DNA of 64,000 bases from Microbacterium enclense (GTDB lineage Bacteria; Actinomycetota; Actinomycetes; Actinomycetales; Microbacteriaceae): positions 1,302,001-1,366,000 of the forward strand of contig CP116226.1 in the NCBI GenBank assembly GCA_038182865.1, given 5' to 3'. A program made the translations under genes and the position numbers. Shown in pieces: positions 35,281-43,632 of the stretch (position 1 is the first letter of the stretch; every line of letters begins with the position of its first letter). The notes under the pieces are model-generated. The model saw nothing but the letters and a program-made list of their open reading frames with translations, ran no database searches and had not been told where the DNA came from.

Positions 35281-36495
35281 ATGTCTTCAACGATCCGGCG
35301 CGCGATCCGCGCTCTCCTCCTCGCTGCGGGCGTCGTCGCGCTCCTCGCCTCCGCCTCCCCGGCGGCGGCGCACGGCATCCTGTCCGTCGTCTATGCCGAC
35401 CTGTCCAGCGGCGGTCCGGGCGTCGTGCGGGCACAGGTCCAGGTCGAGTACGACCTCTTCGTCGTCTCGGCGGCGGATGCGGCGAAGGACGACCCGCTGT
35501 ACCGGAGCGGGATGGACGCGTTCGCCACCGACGACGCCGGCGAGCAGGTCGCCGCGCTGCAAGCGCACCGTGCGGCGGTGTCGTCGTACGTGACCGAGCG
35601 CTTCCGCATCGACGCCGGCGGGCAGGCGTGCGCCCCCACCCTCGCGGACGACATCACCATGACGCGGCAGGACGGCGTTCCCTACGCGTCGCTCGAGGTG
35701 GACTACGCCTGCCCGCCGTCCGAGAACGGACACGGGGTCGTCTCGACCCTCTTCCCCGACGACGAGGGCTTCGTCACGGACACCAAGACGATCCTCACCT
35801 ACGCGCTCGATCTGCACGAGGGAAGCACGGTCCTGGATGCCGAGCACCCCTCGTTCACCACGGCCCAATCGCCGCTCGAACGGTTCTGGGAGTTCTTCCG
35901 CCTGGGTGCCGAGCACCTGCTCACCGGGATCGACCACATCCTCTTCCTGCTCGCCCTCATCGTCGGGTCGAGGCGACTTCGCGAGGTCGTCATCGCGGCC
36001 ACGACCTTCACGCTGGCGCACTCCGTGACGTTCATCCTGGCGGCGACCGGGGTTGTCGCCGCCCCGGCCGAGATCGTCGAACCCACGATCGCTCTCTCGA
36101 TCGCCGTCGTAGGCGCGTGGTACCTCTGGCGTCTGTGGCGCGGGGGCAAAGTCGACCAGGACCTGTCACGCGCTCACGGGTTCCTCCGACTCGATCGCGC
36201 CGGGTGGCTGCGAGTGGGCGTCGTCTTCCTCTTCGGCCTCGTCCACGGGCTCGGCTTCGCCTCGGCCCTGGGCATCGACGAGCCGTGGTCGTGGACGCTG
36301 CTGTGGTCGCTGCTGGTGTTCAACATCGGCATCGAGGCGGTGCAGATCGGCATCATCGTCATCGTCTTCCCGCTGCTCGTCCTCCTGCGGCGCCGCTATC
36401 CACGCCTCGGGATGTGGGCGAGCGGACTGCTCGCGGTGGTCGTCACGGCTGCGGGTCTCATCTGGTTCGTGCAACGCGTCCTCGGTATCGAGTGA
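35281..36495 (+). CDS. HupE/UreJ-like membrane protein
   Basis: 404 residues. A signal peptide (about 1-31, cleaved after AAA) is followed by an extracytoplasmic domain of about 180 residues. Six to seven membrane segments come next, beginning near GAEHLLTGIDHILFLLALI, where the His and Asp match the metal-coordinating HxxxGxDH motif of HupE/UreJ_2 proteins. The family is linked to metal (nickel or copper) handling. No hydrogenase or urease genes are nearby. The ATG has GGAAAGG a few bases upstream. Confidence 0.82.
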   Translation: MSSTIRRAIRALLLAAGVVALLASASPAAAHGILSVVYADLSSGGPGVVRAQVQVEYDLFVVSAADAAKDDPLYRSGMDAFATDDAGEQVAALQAHRAAVSSYVTERFRIDAGGQACAPTLADDITMTRQDGVPYASLEVDYACPPSENGHGVVSTLFPDDEGFVTDTKTILTYALDLHEGSTVLDAEHPSFTTAQSPLERFWEFFRLGAEHLLTGIDHILFLLALIVGSRRLREVVIAATTFTLAHSVTFILAATGVVAAPAEIVEPTIALSIAVVGAWYLWRLWRGGKVDQDLSRAHGFLRLDRAGWLRVGVVFLFGLVHGLGFASALGIDEPWSWTLLWSLLVFNIGIEAVQIGIIVIVFPLLVLLRRRYPRLGMWASGLLAVVVTAAGLIWFVQRVLGIE

Positions 36496-36613
36496 CGAGC
36501 GTTGCTCGACTCGATAGGTGCACTGAGTCAACCATTCATCAACTCGTCACCGGACGGGCGGAGCGTGGGGGAGCCCGCCGATCGCGGGCCCTCATCGAGA
36601 GAAACGGACAACC

Positions 36614-38605
36614 ATGCTCTTTTCCGCATCGACGTCGCACGGGACGCGCACGCGTCGCCGCGCCGCGTGGATCGCAACGGCCGCCGTCGGCGTCTCGCTC
36701 GTGCTCTCCGGCACGGCGATGGCATCGGCAGCCCAGGCCGACTCCCCGGCAACCCTCTCCGGCATCATCCTCGGCGTCGGGGCCGACGAAGCACAGCGCA
36801 TCGTCACCTGGTACTCCTCGGCCGACACCGCGCAGTCGGTGCAGGTCGCTCCCACCTCGACGCTGGTGAACGGGGAGTTCCCCGCCTCCGCCACCACGTT
36901 CTCGGCATCCGGGACCGCCAACATCGCCACGAGCGGCGGGTTCAACCGCCACGCGACGATCACCGGTCTCGCCGAGAACACCGCCTACTCGTACCGCGTC
37001 GGCTCCGAGGGCAACTGGTCGTCGACCTACGCCTTCGGGACGCAGTCGTTCGAGGGCGACTACGACTTCCTCTTCTTCGGTGACCCGCAGATCGGGTCGT
37101 CGGGCGACACCGCCAAGGACCAGGCGGGCTGGCAGGACACGATGAACGTCGCCGTCGGGTCCAACCCCGAGGCCGAGCTCCTCGTCTCGGGCGGCGACCA
37201 GGTGGAGACCGCAAACACCGAGTCGCAGTGGAACGCCTTCCTCGCTCCCGACCAGCTGCGCCAGTACCCCTGGGTCGCGACGATCGGCAACCACGACGTG
37301 GGCGGCAAGGCGTACGAGCAGCACCTGTACACCCCGAACACCGACCGCTCGGCGGCCTACTACCGCAAGGGCGCCGCCGGTACCGCCACCGAGTCGGGCG
37401 GCGACTACTGGTTCATCTACAAGGACACGCTGTTCATCGACCTCAACAGCAACAGCTACGCCACCTCGCAGGGCGGGGGCGGAGACGATGCCCACGTCGC
37501 CTACGTCACCGACGTCGTGAACAAGCACGGCGCCGAGGCGAAGTACACCGTGCTGGTCTACCACCACGCGATCTACTCGCCGGCGGATCACGCGAAGGAT
37601 GCCGACAACAAGGTCCGTCGCGTGGACTTTCCGACGGCGTTCTCGAAGCTCGGCGTGGATCTCGTCCTCCAGGGCCACGACCACAGCTACTCGCGCTCGT
37701 ACGAGATCAAGAACGGTGCCAAGGCGAACCCCGACGAGAAGCCGGGCGAGGACGAGGTCTTCGAGGGCCCCGGCGGCGTCGTTTACGTCACCGCGAACTC
37801 GGCATCCGGATCCAAGTACTACGACATCACGGCACCCGACAACAGCGGCACGAGCGGAGCGGGCAACGGTGCTGACCCGTTGAACCCGAGCAGCTACTGG
37901 TACAACTCGGTGCAGAACCAGGAGCACGTGCGGACGTACGTCAAGGTCCAGGTCCAGAAAGACCAGCTCGTCGTGCAGAACATCCGTTCCGGCACCTGCG
38001 CCGCGCCCAATGCGGCGGTCGAGCTGAACAAGGTGGTGTGGTGCGGTCCCGAGAACGGCTCGAAGCCGGCCGAGGCCGTCGGCTCGATCCAGGACGAGGT
38101 GGCCATCCACCCCAACCACGGTGACGGCCAGGACATCCAGGTCGACGTTCCCTCGGGTGCGCCGGGAGAGTTCGGCTGGACGATCAACGGACACAACGGC
38201 CTGGTCGACCTCGGCACCGCGGAGGAGAAGAACCTCCAGTACTTCGAGGCCACGGGCCAGATCAACCCGATCTCCGTGACCGACACGCGTCGCAGCAAGG
38301 CCGCCTGGTCGGTCTCGGCGTCGGTGGGTGACTTCGTCGACGGCACCAAGACCTTCGACGGCGCCGCCCTCGGGTGGACGCCCAAGATCGTCACGCCGGG
38401 TGCCGGAGCTGTCGCGGGTGCTCCCGTCGGCTCGGGTTACGACGGCGGTGACGGCCTGTCGACGTCCCGGGTGCTCAGCTCCGCGGCGATGGGTCACGAC
38501 CGTGGCACCGGCGTCGTCGGCGCCGACCTCGACCTCAAGATCCCCAACTCGATCGACAAGGGGAGCTACCGCGCGACCCTGACCCTCACCGCGCTGGCCG
38601 GCTGA
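36614..38605 (+). CDS. Secreted metallophosphoesterase with fibronectin-like N-domain and WxL-like C-domain
   Basis: 663 residues. After a signal peptide (about 1-42) comes a purple-acid-phosphatase-type fibronectin-like domain. A calcineurin-type catalytic domain follows, with FFGDPQIG, SGGDQVE, IGNHDVGG, YHHAIYSP and LQGHDHSYSR supplying the metal ligands. The C-terminal 170 residues contain AAWSVSASVGDF and LGWTPKI, resembling the WxL surface-binding domain of Gram-positive bacteria. It should be exported and held on the wall, where it hydrolyses phosphate esters. The next gene encodes a DUF916-type protein, the usual partner of WxL domains. Confidence 0.85.
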   Translation: MLFSASTSHGTRTRRRAAWIATAAVGVSLVLSGTAMASAAQADSPATLSGIILGVGADEAQRIVTWYSSADTAQSVQVAPTSTLVNGEFPASATTFSASGTANIATSGGFNRHATITGLAENTAYSYRVGSEGNWSSTYAFGTQSFEGDYDFLFFGDPQIGSSGDTAKDQAGWQDTMNVAVGSNPEAELLVSGGDQVETANTESQWNAFLAPDQLRQYPWVATIGNHDVGGKAYEQHLYTPNTDRSAAYYRKGAAGTATESGGDYWFIYKDTLFIDLNSNSYATSQGGGGDDAHVAYVTDVVNKHGAEAKYTVLVYHHAIYSPADHAKDADNKVRRVDFPTAFSKLGVDLVLQGHDHSYSRSYEIKNGAKANPDEKPGEDEVFEGPGGVVYVTANSASGSKYYDITAPDNSGTSGAGNGADPLNPSSYWYNSVQNQEHVRTYVKVQVQKDQLVVQNIRSGTCAAPNAAVELNKVVWCGPENGSKPAEAVGSIQDEVAIHPNHGDGQDIQVDVPSGAPGEFGWTINGHNGLVDLGTAEEKNLQYFEATGQINPISVTDTRRSKAAWSVSASVGDFVDGTKTFDGAALGWTPKIVTPGAGAVAGAPVGSGYDGGDGLSTSRVLSSAAMGHDRGTGVVGADLDLKIPNSIDKGSYRATLTLTALAG

Positions 38606-38615
38606 TCAGCGAACC

Positions 38616-38648
38616 GAGCCGGCGGGGAGTGCCCCTCCCCGCCGGCTC
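38616..38648. terminator. Hairpin GAGCCGGCGGGGAG between metallophosphoesterase and DUF916 genes
   Basis: A perfect 14-bp GC-rich stem (38616-38629 with 38635-38648) and a 5-base loop, without T tract. It sits inside a same-strand gene pair just before the ribosome-binding site of the second gene, so it may be an intercistronic stabiliser or partial terminator. Confidence 0.6.
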
Positions 38649-38664
38649 ATCCTGGAGGACCCTC

Positions 38665-39738
38665 ATGAACCGCATTTCCCCTCGTCTCGCGCTGGCTCTC
38701 GTGCCTCTTCTCGCCGCCGCCGCGGTCGTCGCGGGAGCCCCCGCCGCATTCGCGGCCACCGACGATGTCACCTGGACGGTGCGCACCGCGTCCAACGCGC
38801 TCGGTGCCGACCGCACCAACTTCTCGTACGCCCTCAATCCCGGAGCGCACCTCGACGACGGGCTCGTCGTCGCCAACCGCGGCACCGAGGCGGTCGAGCT
38901 CGACGTCTACGCCGCCGACGGCTACACGACCTCGACGGGCGCGGTCGACCTCCGCCTCGCCGCGGAGGACCCGGTGGGCGTGGGCAAGTGGATCGTCGTG
39001 CCGCAACACCACGTGTCGGTGCCCGCCGGGCAGACCGTCGAGGTTCCGTTCACGATCGACATCCCCGCCGATGCCACGCCCGGTGACTACGCGGGCGGCG
39101 TCGTGACCTCGCTCACCGTGGCCGATCAGACGGCGAACGTCAACGTCGATCGCCGCCTGGGCATCCGTGCCGGCATCCGCGTCGGTGGCGACCTCGCGCC
39201 GGCGCTCGCGGTCGACGGTCTCAGCGTCGACTGGGACGGTGGAGTCGTCCCGTTCCTCTTCGGCGACGCGACCGTGCACTACCGCCTCCACAACGCCGGC
39301 AACGTGTCGCTCACCGCGTCCGACGCCGACGCCGTCGCCGGGCCCTTCGGGTGGGGTGAGGTCGATGCGATCCCGGTCGATGCCGCGCCCGTGCTGCTCC
39401 CGGGTGAGTCGTGGCAGCGTGACGTCCGTGTCCCCGCCGTCGCCGCGATGGGTCTGGTGTGGGCGTCGGTGACGGCCACACCCACGGTCACCGATGCGTC
39501 GGGGTCGACCACGGACCTCGACCCGGTCGTCGTCTCGGCGATGGGCTGGGCGGTGCCGTGGCCCCTCCTCGTCGCCGTGCTGCTCGGGGTGGCCACGGCC
39601 GTTCTCGGCCCGCGCTGGTTGCGCGAGCGTCGTCGTCGTCGACAGGATGCTGAGGATGCCCGCGTCGCCGAGGCGGTGGCGCGCTCGCTCGCCGAGAAGG
39701 AAGCTGCTCCGGCCGTGACGGTGGGGCCGCTCCCGTAG
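38665..39738 (+). CDS. DUF916 / WxL-interacting-type surface protein
   Basis: 357 residues. A signal peptide ends near AAFAATDD. Two beta-sandwich domains follow, typical of DUF916 (WxL protein peptidoglycan domain): FSYALNPGAHLDDGLVVANR and VPFTIDIPADATPGDYAGGV are diagnostic. A single C-terminal membrane helix (about 300-320) is followed by a highly basic cytoplasmic tail. The GGAGG ribosome-binding site seven bases before the ATG decides the start. It probably anchors the WxL-like domain of the upstream phosphoesterase to the envelope. Confidence 0.85.
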   Translation: MNRISPRLALALVPLLAAAAVVAGAPAAFAATDDVTWTVRTASNALGADRTNFSYALNPGAHLDDGLVVANRGTEAVELDVYAADGYTTSTGAVDLRLAAEDPVGVGKWIVVPQHHVSVPAGQTVEVPFTIDIPADATPGDYAGGVVTSLTVADQTANVNVDRRLGIRAGIRVGGDLAPALAVDGLSVDWDGGVVPFLFGDATVHYRLHNAGNVSLTASDADAVAGPFGWGEVDAIPVDAAPVLLPGESWQRDVRVPAVAAMGLVWASVTATPTVTDASGSTTDLDPVVVSAMGWAVPWPLLVAVLLGVATAVLGPRWLRERRRRRQDAEDARVAEAVARSLAEKEAAPAVTVGPLP

Positions 39739-39780
39739 CCCTCCGAGGGAGCGGGCCGCGTCGGGCACCGGCACGGAGGG

Positions 39781-39862
39781 GCCGTCAGGCGGACGTCGCG
39801 GCGGACACGCCGATCCTCGATCCCGAGGCACGGCCTGTCGTCGACCGACTCCGCCTGACGGC
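39781..39862. terminator. Inverted repeat at convergent gene ends
   Basis: The arms GCCGTCAGGCGGA (39781-39793) and TCCGCCTGACGGC (39850-39862) are perfect. The interior contains GGCGGACACGCCG, similar to the inner arm of the nested repeat at 17.4 kb. It lies between the DUF916 gene and convergent purB and probably ends both transcripts. Confidence 0.6.
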
Positions 39863-39875
39863 AGGCCCCGACGGC

Positions 39876-41255
39876 TTACAGCGCGTCGACCACCCGCGAC
39901 GCGAGCCCGGCGTAGGCGGCCGGCGTCAGCGCGAGAAGGCGCTCCTTCGCGGCATCGCCGATGTCGAGCCCGCGCACGAACTCCGCGAGCTCGGGGGCAC
40001 CGACGCGGCGACCACGCGTGAGGTCCTTCAGCAGAGCGTAGGGGTCGGTGATCTGAGAGCGACCCGCGGCGATCTCGGCCCGCACCACGGTCTGGATGGC
40101 CTCGGCGAGCACTTCCCAGTTCACGTCGAGGTCGGCCCGCAGCACGTCTTCGGCGAGCGAGATCTCGGTGAGCCCGCGCTGCAGGTTGTCGAGAGCGAGC
40201 AGCGAGTGCCCGAATGCGACGCCGATGTTGCGCTGCGTCGTCGAGTCGGTCAGGTCGCGCTGGAGGCGGCTGGTGACGAGCGTGGATGCCAGGGTGCCGA
40301 ACAATCCGCCGGCGATCTCGAGATTGGCCTCGGCGTTCTCGAAGCGGATCGGGTTGATCTTGTGCGGCATCGTCGACGACCCGGTCGCACCCGCGACGGG
40401 GATTTGCGTGAAGTAGCCGAGCGAGATGTAGGTCCAGATGTCGGTGGCGAGGTTGTGCAGGATGCCACCCGCGTGACGCGCGCGGTCGTACAGCTCGACC
40501 TGCCAGTCGTGCGACTCGATCTGCGTCGTGACCGGGTTGAAGCCCAGGCCCAGCGACTCGATGAACTCGCGCGTGAGCTGCGGCCAGTCGACGTCGGGTT
40601 CGGCGGCGACGTGGGCAGACCAGGTGCCGGTGGCGCCGGAGAACTTCGCGAGGTACTCACCGGCGTCCAGCTGGCGGATGACGCGCTCGAGGCGCCACGC
40701 GAAGACGCCGATCTCCTTGCCCATCGTGGTGGGCGTGGCCGGCTGACCGTGTGTGCGCGAGAGCATGGCGGCGTCGCGGTGCTGTACCGCGAGCTCGGCG
40801 AGGGCGGCCGTGACCGCGCGGAGCTTGGGCAGCCACACCCGCTCGACCGCGCGCTGCACGGTGAGGGCATAGGCGGTGGAGTTGATGTCTTCGCTCGTAC
40901 AGGCGAAGTGCGTCAGCTCGGCGAGGGCTGTCAGGCCGAGGCTGTCGAGGCGGTCGCGCACGAGGTACTCGACGGCCTTGACGTCGTGCCGCGTCACGGC
41001 TTCCTTCTCTTTGAGCCACGCGATCTCGTCGGCGCCGAAGTCCTCGTACAGTGCGCGGAGCTTCGCGCGGTCGGCGTCGCTCACCGGAGCCGTGCCGAAG
41101 AGGGATCGGTCGGTCAACGCGAGCAGCCATTCGACCTCGACCTCGACGCGGGCGCGGTTCAGGCCCGCCTCCGACAGGTAGTCGCCGATCTCAGACACGG
41201 TCGCGAAGTACCGTCCGTCGAGCGGGCTGAGGGGCTGCGGAGGCAGAGAGGACAC
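39876..41255 (-). CDS. purB: Adenylosuccinate lyase
   Basis: 459 residues. The fumarase/aspartase signature GSSTMPHKINPIRFEN is intact. TSEDINSTAY supplies the active-site Ser/Glu/Asp region and HGQPATPTTMGKE the catalytic His region. It acts twice in purine synthesis, forming AICAR and AMP. The GTG start has GGGAG seven bases upstream. A low-molecular-weight phosphatase gene lies 27 bases upstream on the same strand, so the two may be co-transcribed. Confidence 0.96.
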   Translation of the reverse strand: MSSLPPQPLSPLDGRYFATVSEIGDYLSEAGLNRARVEVEVEWLLALTDRSLFGTAPVSDADRAKLRALYEDFGADEIAWLKEKEAVTRHDVKAVEYLVRDRLDSLGLTALAELTHFACTSEDINSTAYALTVQRAVERVWLPKLRAVTAALAELAVQHRDAAMLSRTHGQPATPTTMGKEIGVFAWRLERVIRQLDAGEYLAKFSGATGTWSAHVAAEPDVDWPQLTREFIESLGLGFNPVTTQIESHDWQVELYDRARHAGGILHNLATDIWTYISLGYFTQIPVAGATGSSTMPHKINPIRFENAEANLEIAGGLFGTLASTLVTSRLQRDLTDSTTQRNIGVAFGHSLLALDNLQRGLTEISLAEDVLRADLDVNWEVLAEAIQTVVRAEIAAGRSQITDPYALLKDLTRGRRVGAPELAEFVRGLDIGDAAKERLLALTPAAYAGLASRVVDAL

Positions 41256-41282
41256 GGGTCTCCCGGGGGTCGCGCGAAAGGG

Positions 41283-41789
41283 TCAGCCCGCGGAACGGAT
41301 GGCGGGCTCGAGCTGCCGGAACAGGGCGCGGCTGGCGCGTTCGATCATACCGAGCACCTCGTCGAACATCGGGGGGCCCGCGTAGTAGGGGTCGGGGACG
41401 TCGAGGGTCTCGGCATCCGGAACGAACGACTGCAGCAGGGCGATCTTGTCGGCCGCGTCGTCGTCGCGCGCCCAGCCGCGCAGCACGCGCTCGTGACTGC
41501 GGTCGAGGGCGAGCACGAGGTCGTTGCGCTCGAAGTCGCTGTACTGGAACTGCCGGGCACGGTGCGCGGAGCCGTCGTAGCCGAGGCGTTCGAGAGCCGC
41601 GAGCGTGCGGTGGTCGGCGCGCTCGCCGACGTGCCAGTCGCCGGTGCCGGCCGACGTCGAGGCGACACGCGAGCCGAGGCCCGCGGCATCCGCCAGATGA
41701 CGGAAGACCACGTCGGCCATGGGGGAGCGGCAGATGTTGCCGCTGCACACGAACACGACGCGAAAGGGCGCGTCGGCGTTCGCGGTCAT
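41283..41789 (-). CDS. Low-molecular-weight protein-tyrosine phosphatase
   Basis: 168 residues with the N-terminal P-loop VCSGNICRSPMA (nucleophile Cys, Arg six residues on) and the general-acid loop DVPDPYY. Length and motifs match the soluble LMW-PTP family. It removes phosphate from tyrosine in proteins; no tyrosine-kinase gene is next to it. The ATG is directly preceded by GGGAGG with no spacer, and a CATGAT hexamer six bases upstream makes leaderless initiation possible. Confidence 0.93.
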   Translation of the reverse strand: MTANADAPFRVVFVCSGNICRSPMADVVFRHLADAAGLGSRVASTSAGTGDWHVGERADHRTLAALERLGYDGSAHRARQFQYSDFERNDLVLALDRSHERVLRGWARDDDAADKIALLQSFVPDAETLDVPDPYYAGPPMFDEVLGMIERASRALFRQLEPAIRSAG

Positions 41790-41823
41790 CCTCCCATCAT
41801 GGCGGGGAAGCGCGTTCCCCGCA

Positions 41824-42228
41824 TCAGTGGCGTGTCCGCTCGTCGCGACGGGGGCGCAGGATGCCGCCCAGGACGGCGTTGATGATGCCGATCAGCAGCG
41901 CCGCGACGACCGTGAGCCAGAACTCGCCGGTGCGCAGGCCCCAGTCCCAGTTCGAGGTGATGACCGCCGTCAGCCAGAGCAGGAAGCCGTTGATCACGAG
42001 GGATATCAGCCCGAGCGTGAGGATGTAGAGCGGGATCGCGACGATCTTCACGACCGTGCCGACGATGGTGTTGACCAACGCGAAGATGAGGCCGACCAAC
42101 AGCAGGGCCAGCAGCACCTGGAGCCATTCTCCGGGCGCGAACGGGATGAGCTGCACCTGGAGAGCAGGCAGCAGTGTGACGATCCAGATGGCGAAGGCGT
42201 TGACGGCGACGCGGACGACGAAGCGCAT
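41824..42228 (-). CDS. Phage holin family / YvlD-like membrane protein
   Basis: 134 residues with four hydrophobic segments and the arrangement FALVNTIVGTVVK and ISLVINGFLLWL typical of the Phage_holin_4_2 (COG1950) family. Despite the family name these are chromosomal envelope proteins of unknown role. GGTGGAGG before the ATG is a good ribosome-binding site. No prophage genes are nearby. Confidence 0.85.
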   Translation of the reverse strand: MRFVVRVAVNAFAIWIVTLLPALQVQLIPFAPGEWLQVLLALLLVGLIFALVNTIVGTVVKIVAIPLYILTLGLISLVINGFLLWLTAVITSNWDWGLRTGEFWLTVVAALLIGIINAVLGGILRPRRDERTRH

Positions 42229-42338
42229 GCCTCCACCCTGGCATGCCTTCTGCCGCGGCGGCAGGGCGTGAATCCCGGCGACGATCGGTGCCAGACCGGG
42301 ACTGACGCGCGGAGGGGCCCCGCGGTTAGGCTCGCGGG

Positions 42339-43415
42339 GTGAGTGAAGAGCCGGTTCTCCCCCGTATCCGTCCCGAGATCGCCGCACTGCCGGCGTACCG
42401 CCAGGGGCGTCAGGCCAGCGCCGACGCGTTCAAGCTGTCGAGCAACGAGAACCCCTTCGATCCTCTTCCCGGTGTGCTCGAGGCGATCCAGGGCGCGACC
42501 GGGATCAATCGGTATCCGGATGCCACGGCCGCCCGGCTACGCGAACGTCTCGCCGCACGCCACGGCGTCTCTCCCGACGACGTGCACGTCGGCGCCGGGA
42601 GCGTCTCGCTGCTCGCGCAGCTTCTGCTGGCCACTTCCGGCCCCGGCGACGAGGTCGTCTACGCCTGGCGCTCGTTCGAGGCGTACCCCTCGCTCGTCGC
42701 CGTCGCGGGTGCCACGAGCGTGCAGGTGCCGCTGACGGAGGACTTCCGCCACGACCTTCCCGCCATGGCCGCGGCGATCACCGACCGCACGCGGCTGGTC
42801 ATCGTGTGCAGCCCGAACAACCCCACCGGCCCGACGGTCACGCACGACGAGTTCGCCGCCTTCGTGGATGCCGTCCCCGCCGACGTGCTGATCGTGCTCG
42901 ACGAGGCGTACGCCGAGTTCGTCACCGACCGTTCCTCGGTCGAGGGTGACCGTGTGCGCGCGATCATCGCCCGCCCCAACATCGTCGTGCTCCGCACATT
43001 CAGCAAGGCGTATGGTCTCGCCGGGCTCCGCGTGGGCTACGCCATCGGACACACGCGCGTGCTCGACGCCGCCCGCAGCACGGCCATCCCCCTGTCGGTC
43101 ACGGCCGCGGCGGAGGCGGCCGCGCTGGCGAGCCTGGATGCCGAGTCCGAACTGCTCGAGCGCGTCACCGTGATCGCCGAGCGCCGCGACAGCCTCGTCG
43201 CCCGCTTGCGCGAGGCCGGCTGGCCGGTACCCGATGCCCAGGGCAACTTCGTCTGGCTGCCCGCGGGCGATCGCGCGCTCGAGGTCGCGTCGGCCTTCGA
43301 AGACGCGGGCCTCGTCGTGCGTCCGTTCGCAGGCGACGGCGTGCGCATCTCGATCGGTGAAGAGGAGTCGCTCGACCGCATCGTCGAGGTCGCGGCCACC
43401 GTCGCCCCGCGCTGA
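42339..43415 (+). CDS. hisC: Histidinol-phosphate aminotransferase (class I/II)
   Basis: 358 residues. The PLP-binding Lys is in RTFSKAYGLAGLRVGY; SSNENPFDPLP near the N-terminus and CSPNNPTGPTVT are HisC-type signatures. It converts imidazole acetol phosphate and glutamate to histidinol phosphate. Some actinobacterial relatives act on aromatic amino acids instead, and no his genes are adjacent. GTG start lies six bases after TAGGCT (42327-42332), a leaderless arrangement. Confidence 0.88.
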   Translation: MSEEPVLPRIRPEIAALPAYRQGRQASADAFKLSSNENPFDPLPGVLEAIQGATGINRYPDATAARLRERLAARHGVSPDDVHVGAGSVSLLAQLLLATSGPGDEVVYAWRSFEAYPSLVAVAGATSVQVPLTEDFRHDLPAMAAAITDRTRLVIVCSPNNPTGPTVTHDEFAAFVDAVPADVLIVLDEAYAEFVTDRSSVEGDRVRAIIARPNIVVLRTFSKAYGLAGLRVGYAIGHTRVLDAARSTAIPLSVTAAAEAAALASLDAESELLERVTVIAERRDSLVARLREAGWPVPDAQGNFVWLPAGDRALEVASAFEDAGLVVRPFAGDGVRISIGEEESLDRIVEVAATVAPR

Positions 43416-43454
43416 CGCGCGACGCGGAACGTGCCACGTCGGTCTGAGATATCC

Positions 43455-43518
43455 GGTGGCTTCGATGGGCTCAGCCACCTCGCGGTGCGTCCTCGGGGGT
43501 CCCTGAGTGTGCCGAAGG
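43455..43518. repeat. Dispersed inverted repeat, CTGAGC-GTCGAAG family (copy 2)
   Basis: GGTGGCTTCGATGGGCTCAG and the following CCACC fold into a hairpin of their own (GGTGGCT with AGCCACC, 43455-43479). A second part CCCTGAGTGTGCCGAAGG at 43501-43518 is a degenerate partner of the CTTCGA-GGCTCAG arm. It lies between hisC and the E1alpha gene. Nothing else was seen in the 43416-43632 gap except the E1 promoter hexamer. Confidence 0.55.
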
Positions 43519-43632
43519 AACCGGGACTGACGACCGGCCACATCCGGCTTTGTCGATGATGGACGCCGGATCGCGGCATCCGTTGTGGACCTCATGCGGT
43601 GCTCGGCATAAGGGGAGCATTAGCGTGGGAGC

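Noticed and set aside
41824..42228. Prophage remnant, from the holin-family protein
   Set aside because: The family is a common chromosomal membrane protein and no phage gene is nearby.
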